Source of the DNA: Datura wrightii
Lineage: Eukaryota; Streptophyta; Magnoliopsida; Solanales; Solanaceae
NCBI GenBank assembly: GCA_035772735.1
Contig: JASDFA010000027.1
Span: 37,492,001-37,556,000 of the forward strand
Direction: 5' to 3'
Length of the DNA stretch: 64,000 nt
In this document: piece after piece, positions 46,640 through 57,830 of the stretch
Position numbering within the stretch: the stretch's first letter is position 1
Layout of the letters: each line of letters opens with the position of its first letter
Translations under genes and position numbers: made by a program
Notes under the pieces: model-generated
Told to the model about the DNA's origin: nothing
Seen by the model: only the letters and a program-made list of their open reading frames with translations
Databases searched by the model: none

Positions 46640-48914
46640 TGTCACGCCCTGCCTTGGAAGGCATGACTGGCACCTGGTGCCCTACTAAGACCTGGACTGC
46701 TGGACTACTGAGCCTAAGCACTTCTGGTGCCAGGCTGGCTCTAACCCTGGATTTATGGAACCAATGGGCTATATAACGGCTGTAAATACAGCCTCCGGCC
46801 AACTAGGCCTATAGCCTCCTATAAGAAAACAATAGCTGACTAGAACCACAGGAGTAGAAAGGAACCTATGCGGGCCGACAAGGCCACCATGCTGACTAGT
46901 TTCACTGAAAAGCTGAACTAAATGCTAAACTGCTCTGTGACCGACAAGGTCACCAACTATCAACAATACAATACCCCACACGACCATCATAAACAAACTA
47001 AAACATACACACGGCCTCACACGACCGGTATGACTAACCATAAGGAATATACAATCTACAAGCCTCTAAGAATGATAAGAAGATGGTCGGGAAAGGGCCC
47101 CGGCCTACCCGTACTGTACAACAAAAAGAGAAATAAACCTCTAGCTGTCAAGCTCCAGATGACAGGAGCTGATGACTCTGTGTGCTGGCTGGAATTACGA
47201 GGGATCGGCTCTTCGTCTATGAGTACCTGCAGGCAAGTAATGCAGCGCCCCCAAACGGGCGTCAGTACCATAGGTACCGAGTATGCAAAGCAATAACTAG
47301 AACATAACTGAAGATAAACAATAATACTGATAGTTACTGAAGTATAGGAGATGGCTAAGACTTCCTGGGATAGTAAAATCTGAAATGAGCTTAACTGTAC
47401 TGGAGAGAAGGTGAGAATCATACCTGTCAGTGTGGCGTCCTGCTATCTATTAATTTAATAAATAACACATATAGTATACAAGAACCTATACCAGCCCCCA
47501 TAATCCTAAAGGTACCAATCAACATGCAATCTATATACCCCTACCCGGGTCGCCATCCATCTAGTAACTATTCACACCACTCACCTAGTAACTACGAGCA
47601 TCCCGTCGGCCCCCTGGGTATGCAACTTGGGCTCTCTAGGCCCCTGACTATAGCTGTATCTGAGTCCGAAGGACTCCTGTAAACTGTGATCTGAGATCTG
47701 TATCTATAATCTGTACCCCGAGCGCAAGCGCTCGATGGAGGGGTGTGCTATAATGCTGATCAGCCTGCTATGGGGAATGCTGCCTCCCATCTTCGTCCTC
47801 TGGCGGATGGCATGCCACTCCTTGGAGTGACGTATCCTCACCCTCTGGCGGGCGAGTCGACACAGCTATTAACCTTAACGCGACAAGGAAGCTCTAAGGG
47901 CGCCCAAGATAGAACAATCAGGTCTCTACAAAAAACAATAATCACATATAACATATACACTAAATCTGATAATACTGTCCATGTTTTGATATTCTATTCT
48001 GAATCCCTTGCTGAATTATACTGAATCTGATACTGAGTTATACTGAGTCTGGAATAATATCTCGCTGTTTGATACTAATTTACTGACTTTTATTCTGAAT
48101 ATGACATAATAATTATTCAAGCATGCTTACTGAATTCACACTGGGCGTAATACTCGACTTTGAAACGTTCTTCTGGAATTTATTCTATTTTACTATACTA
48201 GAATTACTATCTTGCCGAAGAAACTGGCTTTACATACCTCAGTTGCCGACTTCTTGACTAACTGGCGTAACTCGGTCAATATCCATCTATTTCTTTCAAC
48301 TGCATTCATATTCATAGCAAATAAAACTAAATTCATCAATATTCTGGAAGAAAACACTACTTTGAATATATATATTGCCCATACTTTGACTTATTGAAAA
48401 ACAGCCAAAAACTCGCTATTTCTCGGAAGTACAGAAGGGAGAAATACTCACTTAGGGCTAGGAGTATATTGACACTAATTTGGAGCAATTTCACTTACCT
48501 TAGCTCGGTAGGACGATTATTCACCAGCCGAATTTCATGAAACTAACTCCGTAGGAATGCTCCCTGCAGCTTTATACTTCACTACCCGAAGTTAATTTGA
48601 GTTTGGACTGCGTTTGACGGCGTAATCAGACGAATATTTGTATAGAATCCTCATCTTCCTCTGTTTTCGGTCGCTTATTGGAAACTAAAAGATGGGAAAT
48701 GATTTAAAACAAAGTGGGAAGGCTTTATACACTTGGGGCCTTTAAGTCGCATTTGTCGAATGCGATTTATAAGTCGCATTTACCTTGCGACACTCCGACT
48801 TGGCGCTTGTCCGATCTCTCCCCGGGCCCTTTTTATAGCACGTATGACATTTTAAAACTCTTAACCAACATGCAAATAGTCCATCTAAATGTCAAGAATT
48901 TACGGGGTGTAAGA
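46640..48914 (-). repeat. 3' LTR of gypsy C
   Basis: About 2275 bp. The + strand begins TGTCACGCCC and ends GGGGTGTAAGA; the minus-strand LTR therefore starts T-TTACACCCC with one substitution in its terminal dinucleotide region, and ends GGGCGTGACA. ORFs on both strands here recur in the 5' LTR because the LTRs are copies; they are not genes. Confidence 0.92.
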
Positions 48915-48933
48915 TCCTCCCCCTTAAGAACAT
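48915..48933 (-). other. Polypurine tract of gypsy C
   Basis: The complement reads TTAAGGGGGAGGA next to the 3' LTR, the expected plus-strand primer. Confidence 0.8.
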
Positions 48934-49199
48934 TCATCCTCGAATGTAAACTCCTGCTCACAAGAATCTCAACTTACTCGACTTATTCTCAAAAAAATTT
49001 GGCAGAGTTTCCCCTGTAATATGGACTACCTCAAAAATTCTAAAACGCAGAAAAGTCCAATACAGGTATTCCACACAATACTATAGTATTCATCACGCAA
49101 TAGACTAGAGTCAACTATTTCATTTATACACATAAATATAAGGCAACTCATAAAACAACAATACTAACGTACCTCTGGCTGATTAAGTCTGAAATAACT

Positions 49200-52100
49200 G
49201 AGGATATCTGAATTTCATATCTTCCTCTGCCTCCTAAGTCATTTTCTCTCGGTTCCTGTCACGCCATAATACCTTGATAGAAGCAACATCTTTAGTTCTT
49301 AATTTGAAAATATGCCGGTCTGGTATGGCTACTGGAACCTCTTCATAAGCCAGCTCCTCTGTAACCTGGACATCCTGAACTGGGACTACTCTGGAGGGGT
49401 CTCCTATATACTTCCTCAACATGGACACATGGAAAACTGGATGAACAGACTCTAACTCTGGAGGTAAGTTCAACTCGTATGCCACTTGGCCTATTCTTTG
49501 GCGAATCTGATAAGGCCCAACAAATCTCGTGCTGAGCTTGCCTTTCTTGCCGAATCTCATCACCCCTTTCATTGGAGAAACTTTCAAGAATACCCAGTCA
49601 TTCACATTAAATTCCAAGTTTCTACGCCGCACATCAGCATACGATTTTTGGCGGCTCTGAGCAGTCAGTAGGCGTTCTCTGATAAGCTTTACTTTTTCCT
49701 CTAACTGATGAATAATATCCGGCCCAATCAACGCTGATTCTCCTACTTCAAACCAGCCAACTGGCTATCTGCACTTTCGCCCATACAATGCCTCATAAGG
49801 CGCCATCTGGATAGCTGAATGGTAACTGTTATTATAAGCAAACTCAATAAGTGGTAAGTGCTCATCCCAGCTACCTCCAAAGTCCAACACACACGCTCGC
49901 AACATATCCTCGAGAATTTGAATAGTGCGTTCTGCCTGCCCATCTGTCTGAGGATGAAAAGCTGTGCTCAGATTAATCTGTGTTCCCAGGCCTCTCTGAA
50001 ATGATTGCCAAAATTTGGCTGTAAATTGTGCCCCTCTGTCAGAGATAATGGACCCTGGAACACCGTGCAGTCTGACTATTTCTCTAATATACAACTTAGA
50101 ATAATCTTTGGCAGAGAAAGTAGCCCTTACTGGCAGAAAATGGGCTGATTTTGTCAGTCTGTCAACAGTTACCCAAATCGAGTCATTTCTATGCCTGGTA
50201 CGGGGTAATCCTGCTACAAAATCCATATTTACTGCTTCCCACTTCCAAAGAGGCATAGCTATGTCTTGAGTCAATCCGCCTGGTTTCTGGTGTTCAGCTT
50301 TTACTTGCTGGTAGTTAGGACACTGAACTACGAATTCTGCTATTTCCCTCTTCATACCTGGCCACCAGTAGATTTCTTTGATATCGTGGTACATTTTCGT
50401 CGCGCCTGGATGGAGATAATAGCGGGCGTAATGTACCTCCCCTATAATCTTCTAGCGAAGCCCTACAACGTTTGGAACACAAAGGCGACCCTTACATTGC
50501 AACACTTCATCCTCAGTTACCTGAAAATCCGATGCTTTTCCTTGCTGAACTCTGTCATTAAGCTGAACCAGGTCAGGATCTTTATACTGCCGTTCCTTTA
50601 CCTCCAAAACTAATGACGACACTGCAGTGTTCTGAATTACCGCTCTATTGTCCTCTGTTTCTGCTACACGAATGGCTAAACTGGCTAACTGGTGTATTTC
50701 TCGGGCCAATTCTCGCTTCTCGGGATGCAAGTATGCCAAACTCTCCATAGACTTACAGCTAAGGGCATCTGCTACTACGTTGGCTCTTCCTGGGTGATAT
50801 AGAATATTTACATCATAATCTTTCAACAACTCCAACCAGCGACGCTGCTGCAAATTCAACTCTCTCTGGGCGAAGATATACTGTAGGCTTTTATGATCAG
50901 TGAAAATTTCCACATGGACACCATACAAGTAATGTCTCCATATCTTTAGGGCGTGGATCACTGCGGCTAGTTCCAGGTCATGGGTAGGATAATTCTTTTC
51001 GTGTTTTGCTCAGCTGTCTGGAAGCATAAGAAATTACTTTACCATGTTGCATCAACACACATCCTAACCCAATACCCGACGCGTCACAATAAACTGCATA
51101 ACCCTCTGTACCTTCTGGAAATGCTAACACTGGGGAGGAGGTCAACTTGTCTTTCAATTCCTGGAAACTCTGCTCACATGCCTCCGTCCACTGAAACTTT
51201 ACTGCTTTTTGCGTCAGCTTAGTCAGAGGTGCCCCTATGGTGGAGAATCCCTCAACAAATCTTCTGTAGTACCCTGCTAATCCCAGAAAACTGCATACTT
51301 CGGTCGGAGTGGTAGGTCTGGGCCATGTTTTTACGACTTCTTTTTTCTGTGTGTCTACTTGTATACCAACATCCGACACGATATGCCCCAAGAAGGATAT
51401 TGAGTTCAGCCAAAATTCACATTTAGAGAACTTGGCATACAGCTGAAGGTCCCTGAGAATCTGGAGCACTGTCCGCAAATGATCCTGGTGGTCTGCCTCT
51501 AAGCGAGAATACACCAGAATATCGTCAATAAACACTATCACGAATAGGTCCGGGTATAGTCTTAAGATGCTATTCATCAGGTCCATGAATACTGCGGGAG
51601 CATTCGTCAGCACAAAGGACATGACTAGGAATTCAAAATGGCCGTATCTGGTCCAGAAGGCAGTCTTCGGAATGTCCCTTTCACGAAATCGAACCTGATG
51701 ATATCCGGACCGTAAGTCAATCTTGGAGAAATATCTGGCACCCTATAACTGATCAAAAAAATCATCTATTTTAAGAAGCGGATAATTATTCTTGACTGTA
51801 ACCTTGTTCAACTGCCGGTAGTCTATACACATGCGGAGGGAGTCGTCCTTCTTTCTCACAAACAGAATCGGCACACCCCAAGGTAAAGTATTCAGCCTAA
51901 TAAAGCCCTTATCTAACAGATCCTTCAGCTGCTCCTTTAGTTCTCTGAGTTCTGTAGGAGCCATACGATACGGAGGGATCGATATGGGTTGAGTTCCTGG
52001 TAGCAAATCAATTGAAAAATCTATTTCTCTTTCTAAGGGAATACCAGGTAGCTCATATAGGAGTATGTCGGGGAATTCATTAACCACTGGAACAGACTGG

Positions 52101-53967
52101 AGAGTCGGAGGCTCTACCCGCACATCCTGGACTCTGACTATGTGGCAAATGCATCCCTTTGCTATCAACTTCCTTGCCTGAAGGTAGGAAATAAACCTAC
52201 CTTTTGGCGTAGCTGTACTGCCCTTCCACACTCGTACTTCCTCCCCTGGAAAGTGGAATTGGACCGTCTTGGTCCATCATTCTACATTGGCATAGCACGA
52301 CACTAACCAATCCATACCCATAATGGCATCGAAATCAATCATCTCTAATTCTACCAGATCTACTATGGTCTGACGATTAGCAACCTCTACTGTACACCCT
52401 CGATAAACCCTTCTGGCTATGATGGAGTCACCGACGGGTGTAGATACTGAAAAGGGTTGCTGAAGCAACTCTGGTGCAACACTGAACTTTCGAGCCACAA
52501 ATGGGGTAACGTAGGACAAGGTAGATCCTGGATCAATTAATACATAAGCAGGGTGAGAGCAAATAGTCATCATACCTATTACCACATCTGGAGACGCCTC
52601 TGAGTCCTGCCTCCCTGGTAATGCATAGGTACGACTTAGGCCCGTACCTGAACTCGAGGCCCCTGATCTGCCTCGGCCCCTGCCTGCTGGGACCGAGGGC
52701 CTACGCCCTGCCGAGGCTGCTGGAGCTCGCGGCCCTGCTGACGCCCTGTCCTGTTTATCTCGGTTACCCTGACCCCTGGCTGGACAGTATCTCATCACAT
52801 GACCCTCTTGCCCGCATATATAACACCCTGTGGAGCCATATCTGCAAGCTCCAGTGTGGGGTCAGCTGCAAATAGGGAAAGGTGGGGGTGTATACCTGCT
52901 CTGCTCTACCCTCCTCTGCTGGGGTGAATCTATTGTTCTAGAACTCCCGCTGGACTTTGTCTGTTCCCGGCGACCAAATCTACCCCTCTGCTGCTGTGAT
53001 GGAGGCGGGGGTCTAGGTGGCCTATCTGACAACCGTGGCCTAGGCCCTCTCCAAATCTCCCCCTGTATCTCATTGATCTATCCCTGTGGCGCTGTTCCTG
53101 ATTTATTCGTCTGCTATCCTGTTGCCGCTGTCTAAGGCCCTCAATAGTCTGGGAAAAGGCCTGCACCCGAGCAATATCCATATCTTCCCGCAGCGTAGCT
53201 GTCATGCATGCCTCAATATATTCTGGGTTCAGACCCATAATAAACCGGTGGACTCTAGATGGCATGGTGTCCACAAAGTCTGGAGCATAGAGGGCCAAGG
53301 AATCGAACTGCATGGCGTACTCTAGTACACTTCTCGCCCCCTTCTCCAAGTGCAAAAACTGGTCCATCCGGGCCTGTCAAATTTCTCGTGGCAGATAACG
53401 GTCCAGGAAAGCCTCTGAAAAGATGGACCAGGTCGGAGGGGCAACATCTATCCCTCGAGACCTTTCCCAACTCTCGTACCACAACACAACAATATCTCGC
53501 AGCTGGAATACCGCTAACTCAACCGACTCTGTAGATGTCACATGCATTACTCGGAAGATTCTCTGCATCTGATCAAGGAAGTCCTGGGGGTCCTCTTCCT
53601 GATCTGACCCTGTGTACTGCGGAGGACCTAGTGCCAAAAATTCTCGGACCCTCAAACTGCCAGGCCCACCTGATGATTCTGCTGTTATGGGTGGCACTGA
53701 CTGGCACTAAGTAGCCATCATTTGTGCCAACATAACTACTACACTTCAAATTTCCTGGTCGGATGGTGTAGGTACAGGAACTGTCGGAGGTAATGTCGTC
53801 TCGAGTGGCTCCTGGTGGGGTGGGGACTGCTGTGATGGTCGAGATGATGCCTCTGTATTGCCCTCAGATCGGGCTGATTCTAAATGAGGCTGAGGCATCC
53901 TGCTGGTGCCTTCTCCTGCTGCGGTATCCAATCTTCTACCTGTGACTGGATGTCGCTGGTCTGCCAT
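49200..53967 (-). pseudogene. Gypsy C gag-pol, broken by stops and a frameshift
   Basis: Minus strand from ATG 53967 (MADQRHPVTGRR). The Gag core is at 53700-52930 (YTGSDQEEDPQDFLDQM; GLNPEYIEACM). The zinc knuckle CYICGQEGHVMRYC is at about 52835-52790. The protease VLIDPGSTLSYVTP is near 52545. RT runs 52230-51200 with VFIDDILVYS near 51520. RNase H (EIFTDHKSLQYIF) is near 50900. The integrase zinc finger reads CPNYQQVK near 50310, with Tyr where the second Cys belongs. The core MDFVAGLPR..ISDRGAQF..GQAERT lies at 50225-49920, and the C-terminal SPMKGVMRFGKKGKLS..HPVFHVSML region reaches 49234. Stops are seen near 53705, 53375, 52275, 51745, 50455 and 49765, plus a +1 shift near 51000. Confidence 0.92.
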
Positions 53968-54165
53968 TTTATCTGTAAACAAAGAGTATGATAAGATTTA
54001 GGGACTCAACCCTATACTGTACTGCTCTATAGCACGACTGAATATGAAGAAAGAGTAACCATCCTATCATGCCTTGCAGCCTCCTGCCTATGGTATGTGG
54101 TGCACAACACATCCATAGATAAGACTCTACTTAGCACGGCTTGCAGACTCCCTAGGATACGACCT

Positions 54166-54177
54166 GCTCTGATACCG
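54166..54177 (-). other. Primer binding site of gypsy C
   Basis: The minus strand reads CGGTATCAGAGC four bases after the 5' LTR. It differs from the standard initiator Met-tRNA site only at the first base. Confidence 0.88.
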
Positions 54178-54181
54178 AGTT

Positions 54182-56430
54182 TGTCACGCCCCGCCTTAGG
54201 AGGCATGACTGGTACCTGGTGCCCTACTAAGACCTGGACTGCTGGACTACTGAGCCTAAGCACTTCTGGTGCCAGGCTGGCTCTAACCCTGGATTTATGG
54301 AACCAACGGGCTATATAACGACTGTAAATACAGCCTCTGGCCGACTAGGCCTATAGCCTCCTGTAAGAAAACAACAGCTGACTAGAACCACAGGAGTAGA
54401 AAGGAACCTATGAGGGCCGACAAGGCCACCATGCTGACTAGTTTCACTGAAAAGCTGAACTAAATGCTAAACTGCTCTGTGACCGACAAGGTCACCAACT
54501 ATCAACAATACAAGACCCCACACGACCATCATAAACAAACTAAAACATACACACGGCCTCACACGACCGATACGACTAACCATAAGGAATATACAATCTG
54601 CGAGCCTCTAAGAATGATAATAAGATGGTCGGGACAGGGCCCCGGCCTACCCGTAATGTACAACAAAAAGAGAAATAAACCTCTAGCTGTCAAGCTCCAG
54701 ATGACAGGAGCTGATGACTCTGTGTGCTGGCTGGAATTACGAGGGATCAGCTCTTCGTTTATGAGTACCTGCAGGCAAGTAATGCAGCGCCCCCAAACGG
54801 GCGTCAGTACCACAGGTACCGAGTATGCAAAGCAATAACTAGAACATAACTGAAGATAAACAGTAATACTGATAGTTACTGAAGTATAGGAGATGGCTAA
54901 GACTTCCTGGGATAGTAGAATCTGAAATGAGCTTAACTGTACTGGAGAGAAGGTGAGAATCATACCTGTCAGTGCGGCGTCCTGCTATCTATCAATTTAA
55001 TAAATAACACATATAGTATACAAGAACCTATACCAACCCCCATAATCCTAAAGGTACCAATCAACATGCAGTCTATATACCCCTACCCAGGTCGCCATCC
55101 ACCTAGTAACTATTCACACCACTCACCTAGTAACTACGAGCATCCCGCCGGCCCCCTGGGTATGCAACTTGGGCTTTCTAGGCCCCTGACTATAGCTGTA
55201 TCTGAGTCGGGAGGACTCCTGTAAACTGTGATCTGAGATCTATATCTGTAATCTGTACCCCGAGCGCAAGCGCTCGATGGAGGGGTGTGCTATAATGCTG
55301 ATCAGCCTGCTATGGGGAATGCTGCCTCCCATCTTCGTCCTCTGGCGGACGACATGCCACTCCTTGGAGTGACGTATCCTCACCCTCTGGCGGGCGAGTC
55401 GACACAGCTATTAACCCTGACGCGACAAGGAAGCTCTAAGGGTGCCCAACATAGAACAATCAGGTCTCTACAAACAACAATAATCACATATAACATATAC
55501 ATTAAATTTGATAATACCGTCCATGTCCTTATATTCTATTCTGAATCCCTTGCTGAATTATACTGAATCTGATACTGAGTTATACTGAGTCTGGAATAAT
55601 ATCTCGCTGTCTGATACTAATTTACTAACTTTTATTCTGAATATGACATAATAATTATTCAAGCATGCTTACTGAATTCACACTGGGCATAATACTCGGC
55701 TTTGAAACGTTCTTCTGGAATTTATTCTACTTTACTATACTAGAATTACTATCTTGCCGAAGAAACTAACTTTACATACCTCAGTTGCCGACTTCTTGAC
55801 TAACTAGCGTAACTCGGCCAATATCCAGCTATTTCTTCCAACTGCATTCATATTCATAGAAAATAAAACTAAATTCATCAATATTCTGGAAGGAAACACT
55901 ACTTTGAATATATATATTGCCCAAACTTTGACTTATCGAAAAACATTCGAAAACTCGCTATTTCTCGGAAGTACAGAAGGGAGAAATACTCACTTTTGGG
56001 CTAGGAGTATATTGACACTAATTTGGAGCAATTCCACTTACCTTATCTCGGTAGGACGACGATTCGCTGGCCGAATTTCACGAAACTAACTCCGTAGGAA
56101 TGCTCCCTGCTGCTTTATAATTCGCTACCCGTTGTTAATTTGAGTTTGGACTGCGTCTGACGGCGTAATCGGACGAATATTTGTATGAAATCCTCATCTT
56201 CCTCTATTTTTGGTCGCTTACTGGAGATTAAAAGATGGTAAATGATTTAAAACAAAGTGGGAAGGCTTTATATACTTGGGGCCTTTAAGTCGCATTTGCC
56301 TTGCGACACTCCGACTTGGCGCTTGTCCGGTCTCTCCCCGGGCCCTTTTTCTAGCATGTATGGCATTCTAAAACTCTTAACCAACATGCGAATAGGCCAT
56401 CTAAATGTCAAGAATTTACGGGGTGTAACA
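54182..56430 (-). repeat. 5' LTR of gypsy C
   Basis: About 2249 bp; minus-strand start TGTTACACCCC and end GGCGGGGCGTGACA. Most differences from the 3' LTR are transitions. A deletion of about 20-25 bp (the repeated 'aagtcgcattt' segment near 56290) explains most of the length difference. Followed by ATTCA at 56431. Confidence 0.92.
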
Positions 56431-56607
56431 ATTCAAACATCTTAATATAATAAAAATAAATGAGGCCTTAACCTATTTTCACTAGTTCAAGAATATTTTT
56501 GGCCTTTCTCCATAATACATAAGGGTGTATAATACTCTTGAAAAAAAATGAATTAATTAAGCAGATATAAACTTATAAAACACGGCTACATAGATGAAAT
56601 ATAGTGT

Positions 56608-57830
56608 TACTACTAAAAACTACCCAAAATATGTGGGCCAAAATTTCCGAACATGGTCAGTATAATTAGCCAAATCGACGCACTAAGCAACATCAGATTT
56701 TGACACTTCGATTTTAAAAAACCAACAGACAGGTCGATTTTAACTGAGGAATGTTTGTACATTTATTTAATTTGTGATGTAATTATTTTTATTTTACATC
56801 TAAAGTGAAAGAAAAATAATATTAATGCACAGTAACAATTTTATTTATTTAGAAAATTATATTCAATTAGTTGACTAATAATAAAAAATTAAAAAAACTT
56901 ATCATGTTTGTGGATATGCAGAACATACTGATGGACAGGATCAATTTTCTGAATTCCTCATTAAGCTTTTTTAAAAACAAATGAACTAACCGACCTTGTC
57001 CTTCGGCTTTCTGCAAAAAAGAACTAAATGCAGAAACCTACAACTTATGCATCCACTTGTCAATTCAAAATGTGATTCAATATGTAGCTATAATCCAATA
57101 CCAAATGCTATAAGATCAATTATGAAAGAGCTATAATATAATAAAAATACTAAATATCAATTAAAAACATCAAATTCAATAGAAAAGATCTATCAACAGA
57201 ATCCACAAAGTTTACCAAAATTCAAAACTTTAAATATACAAAGTTTCAAATTGTTTTCAATGTTCAACAACAATCCTAACAACTAAGGGGTCTGTTCAAC
57301 ATAATCTTCACCACTAGAGCTCTCCTCATCAATTGAGGTGGGAGCAGAACGAGGTACACCATGCACACCACTTGCAATCAGGCTATTCACATGTGTCTTG
57401 AGTGAATCGATGGTATTACACATGCTTAGAATTTCAACAATCCATCTTGCTTTAGCATTTGCAAATTCACGTGTAAGATGTCTAATCTACTGCAACATAA
57501 CATCAATCGGAACACCATCAACCGTCCCAGTCTAGTGTGAAGACCCAACACCTTCAAGTCTTGAATGAATGCATCCAACAGATTTCATTGGGCCTAGAAC
57601 ATAGAATCTTTCCTTTTAAGTCCCCCCTTCCGACATGTTCAGTCCAGATCTGTGTAGCGAACTAATGGAGCTTGGGTTGGCTCGCCCTGGGCTCATTGAG
57701 TCTAGTTGTAATCAATCAAGTGTTTTTGATAATTAGTCTGCATAATTAAAACTAAAAGTTAGTATATAAGTCATATTACTACTTTATAATTATTTGTTTC
57801 AAACTTATATAGGCTTGTTGAGACCATATT
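56608..57830 (-). mobile_element. 3' end of a second CACTA element
   Basis: The + strand starts TACTACTAAAAACTACCC, a CACTA terminal repeat with the first C changed to T, matching the end at 44572. Subterminal repeats of the TGATGGACAGG / CTTGTCCTTCGG type follow (56690-57010). A minus-strand coding remnant (57290-57640) is consistent with the last exon of a CACTA ORF. The rest of the element is cut at 57831 by a gypsy LTR and lies partly outside the window. Confidence 0.6.
57290..57640 (-). pseudogene. CACTA-associated ORF, C-terminal exon remnant
   Basis: The minus strand gives DGVPIDVMLQ-stop-IRHLTREFANAKARWIVEIL, then SLIASGVHGVPRSAPTSIDEESSSGEDYVEQTP-stop. The helical segment plus acidic tail and its position just inside the CACTA 3' terminus suggest the Transposase_24-type second ORF. 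There is one internal stop. The similarity is short, so the call rests partly on context. Confidence 0.5.

Larger units (their letters stand above)
46640..56430 (-). mobile_element. Full-length Tekay-like Ty3/gypsy retrotransposon (gypsy C), TSD ATTCA
   Basis: 9.8 kb between perfect ATTCA duplications (46635-46639 and 56431-56435). Two LTRs of about 2.25 kb in the same orientation, an initiator Met-tRNA primer site beside the right (5') LTR, a polypurine tract beside the left (3') LTR, and gag-pol on the minus strand in order gag, protease, RT, RNase H, integrase. The LTRs differ by about 11 of the first 240 bp by eye, and the ORF has several stops and a frameshift, so it is moderately old and inactive. 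Confidence 0.93.
45631..56460. mobile_element. hAT-like MITE with CCA-rich core, split by gypsy C
   Basis: Left end GCCTCATTTATTT (45631) and, on the complement from 56460, GGCCTCATTTATTT form terminal inverted repeats. Inverted similarity continues inward (ATTAAGAT, TCTAGATC-type segments). Removing gypsy C (46640-56430) leaves about 1.0 kb. The core (45812-46395) is a CCA-rich degenerate triplet array. No clear 8-bp duplication was found, so the superfamily is uncertain. Confidence 0.5.
44672..56506. mobile_element. Long-inverted-repeat element, interrupted by a MITE and gypsy C
   Basis: The left arm (44672-44905, GGAAAAAGAGTCAAAAATA..) is matched in inverted orientation by 45460-45630, and its outermost part by 56461-56506 (complement GGAGAAAGGCCAAAAATA..AAAATAGGT). 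The right arm is therefore split at 45630/56461 by younger insertions. Without them the element is about 1.0 kb. Its arms share text with the element at 26468-27712. No transposase. Confidence 0.6.

Noticed and set aside
46922..47421. 124-codon + and 121-codon - ORFs, with near copies at 54464-54963
   Set aside because: They lie inside the two LTRs of gypsy C and are duplicated because the LTRs are duplicates. No domain and no codon bias.
52621..53534. Several + strand ORFs of 79-101 codons
   Set aside because: Shadows opposite the gypsy C gag-protease coding strand.
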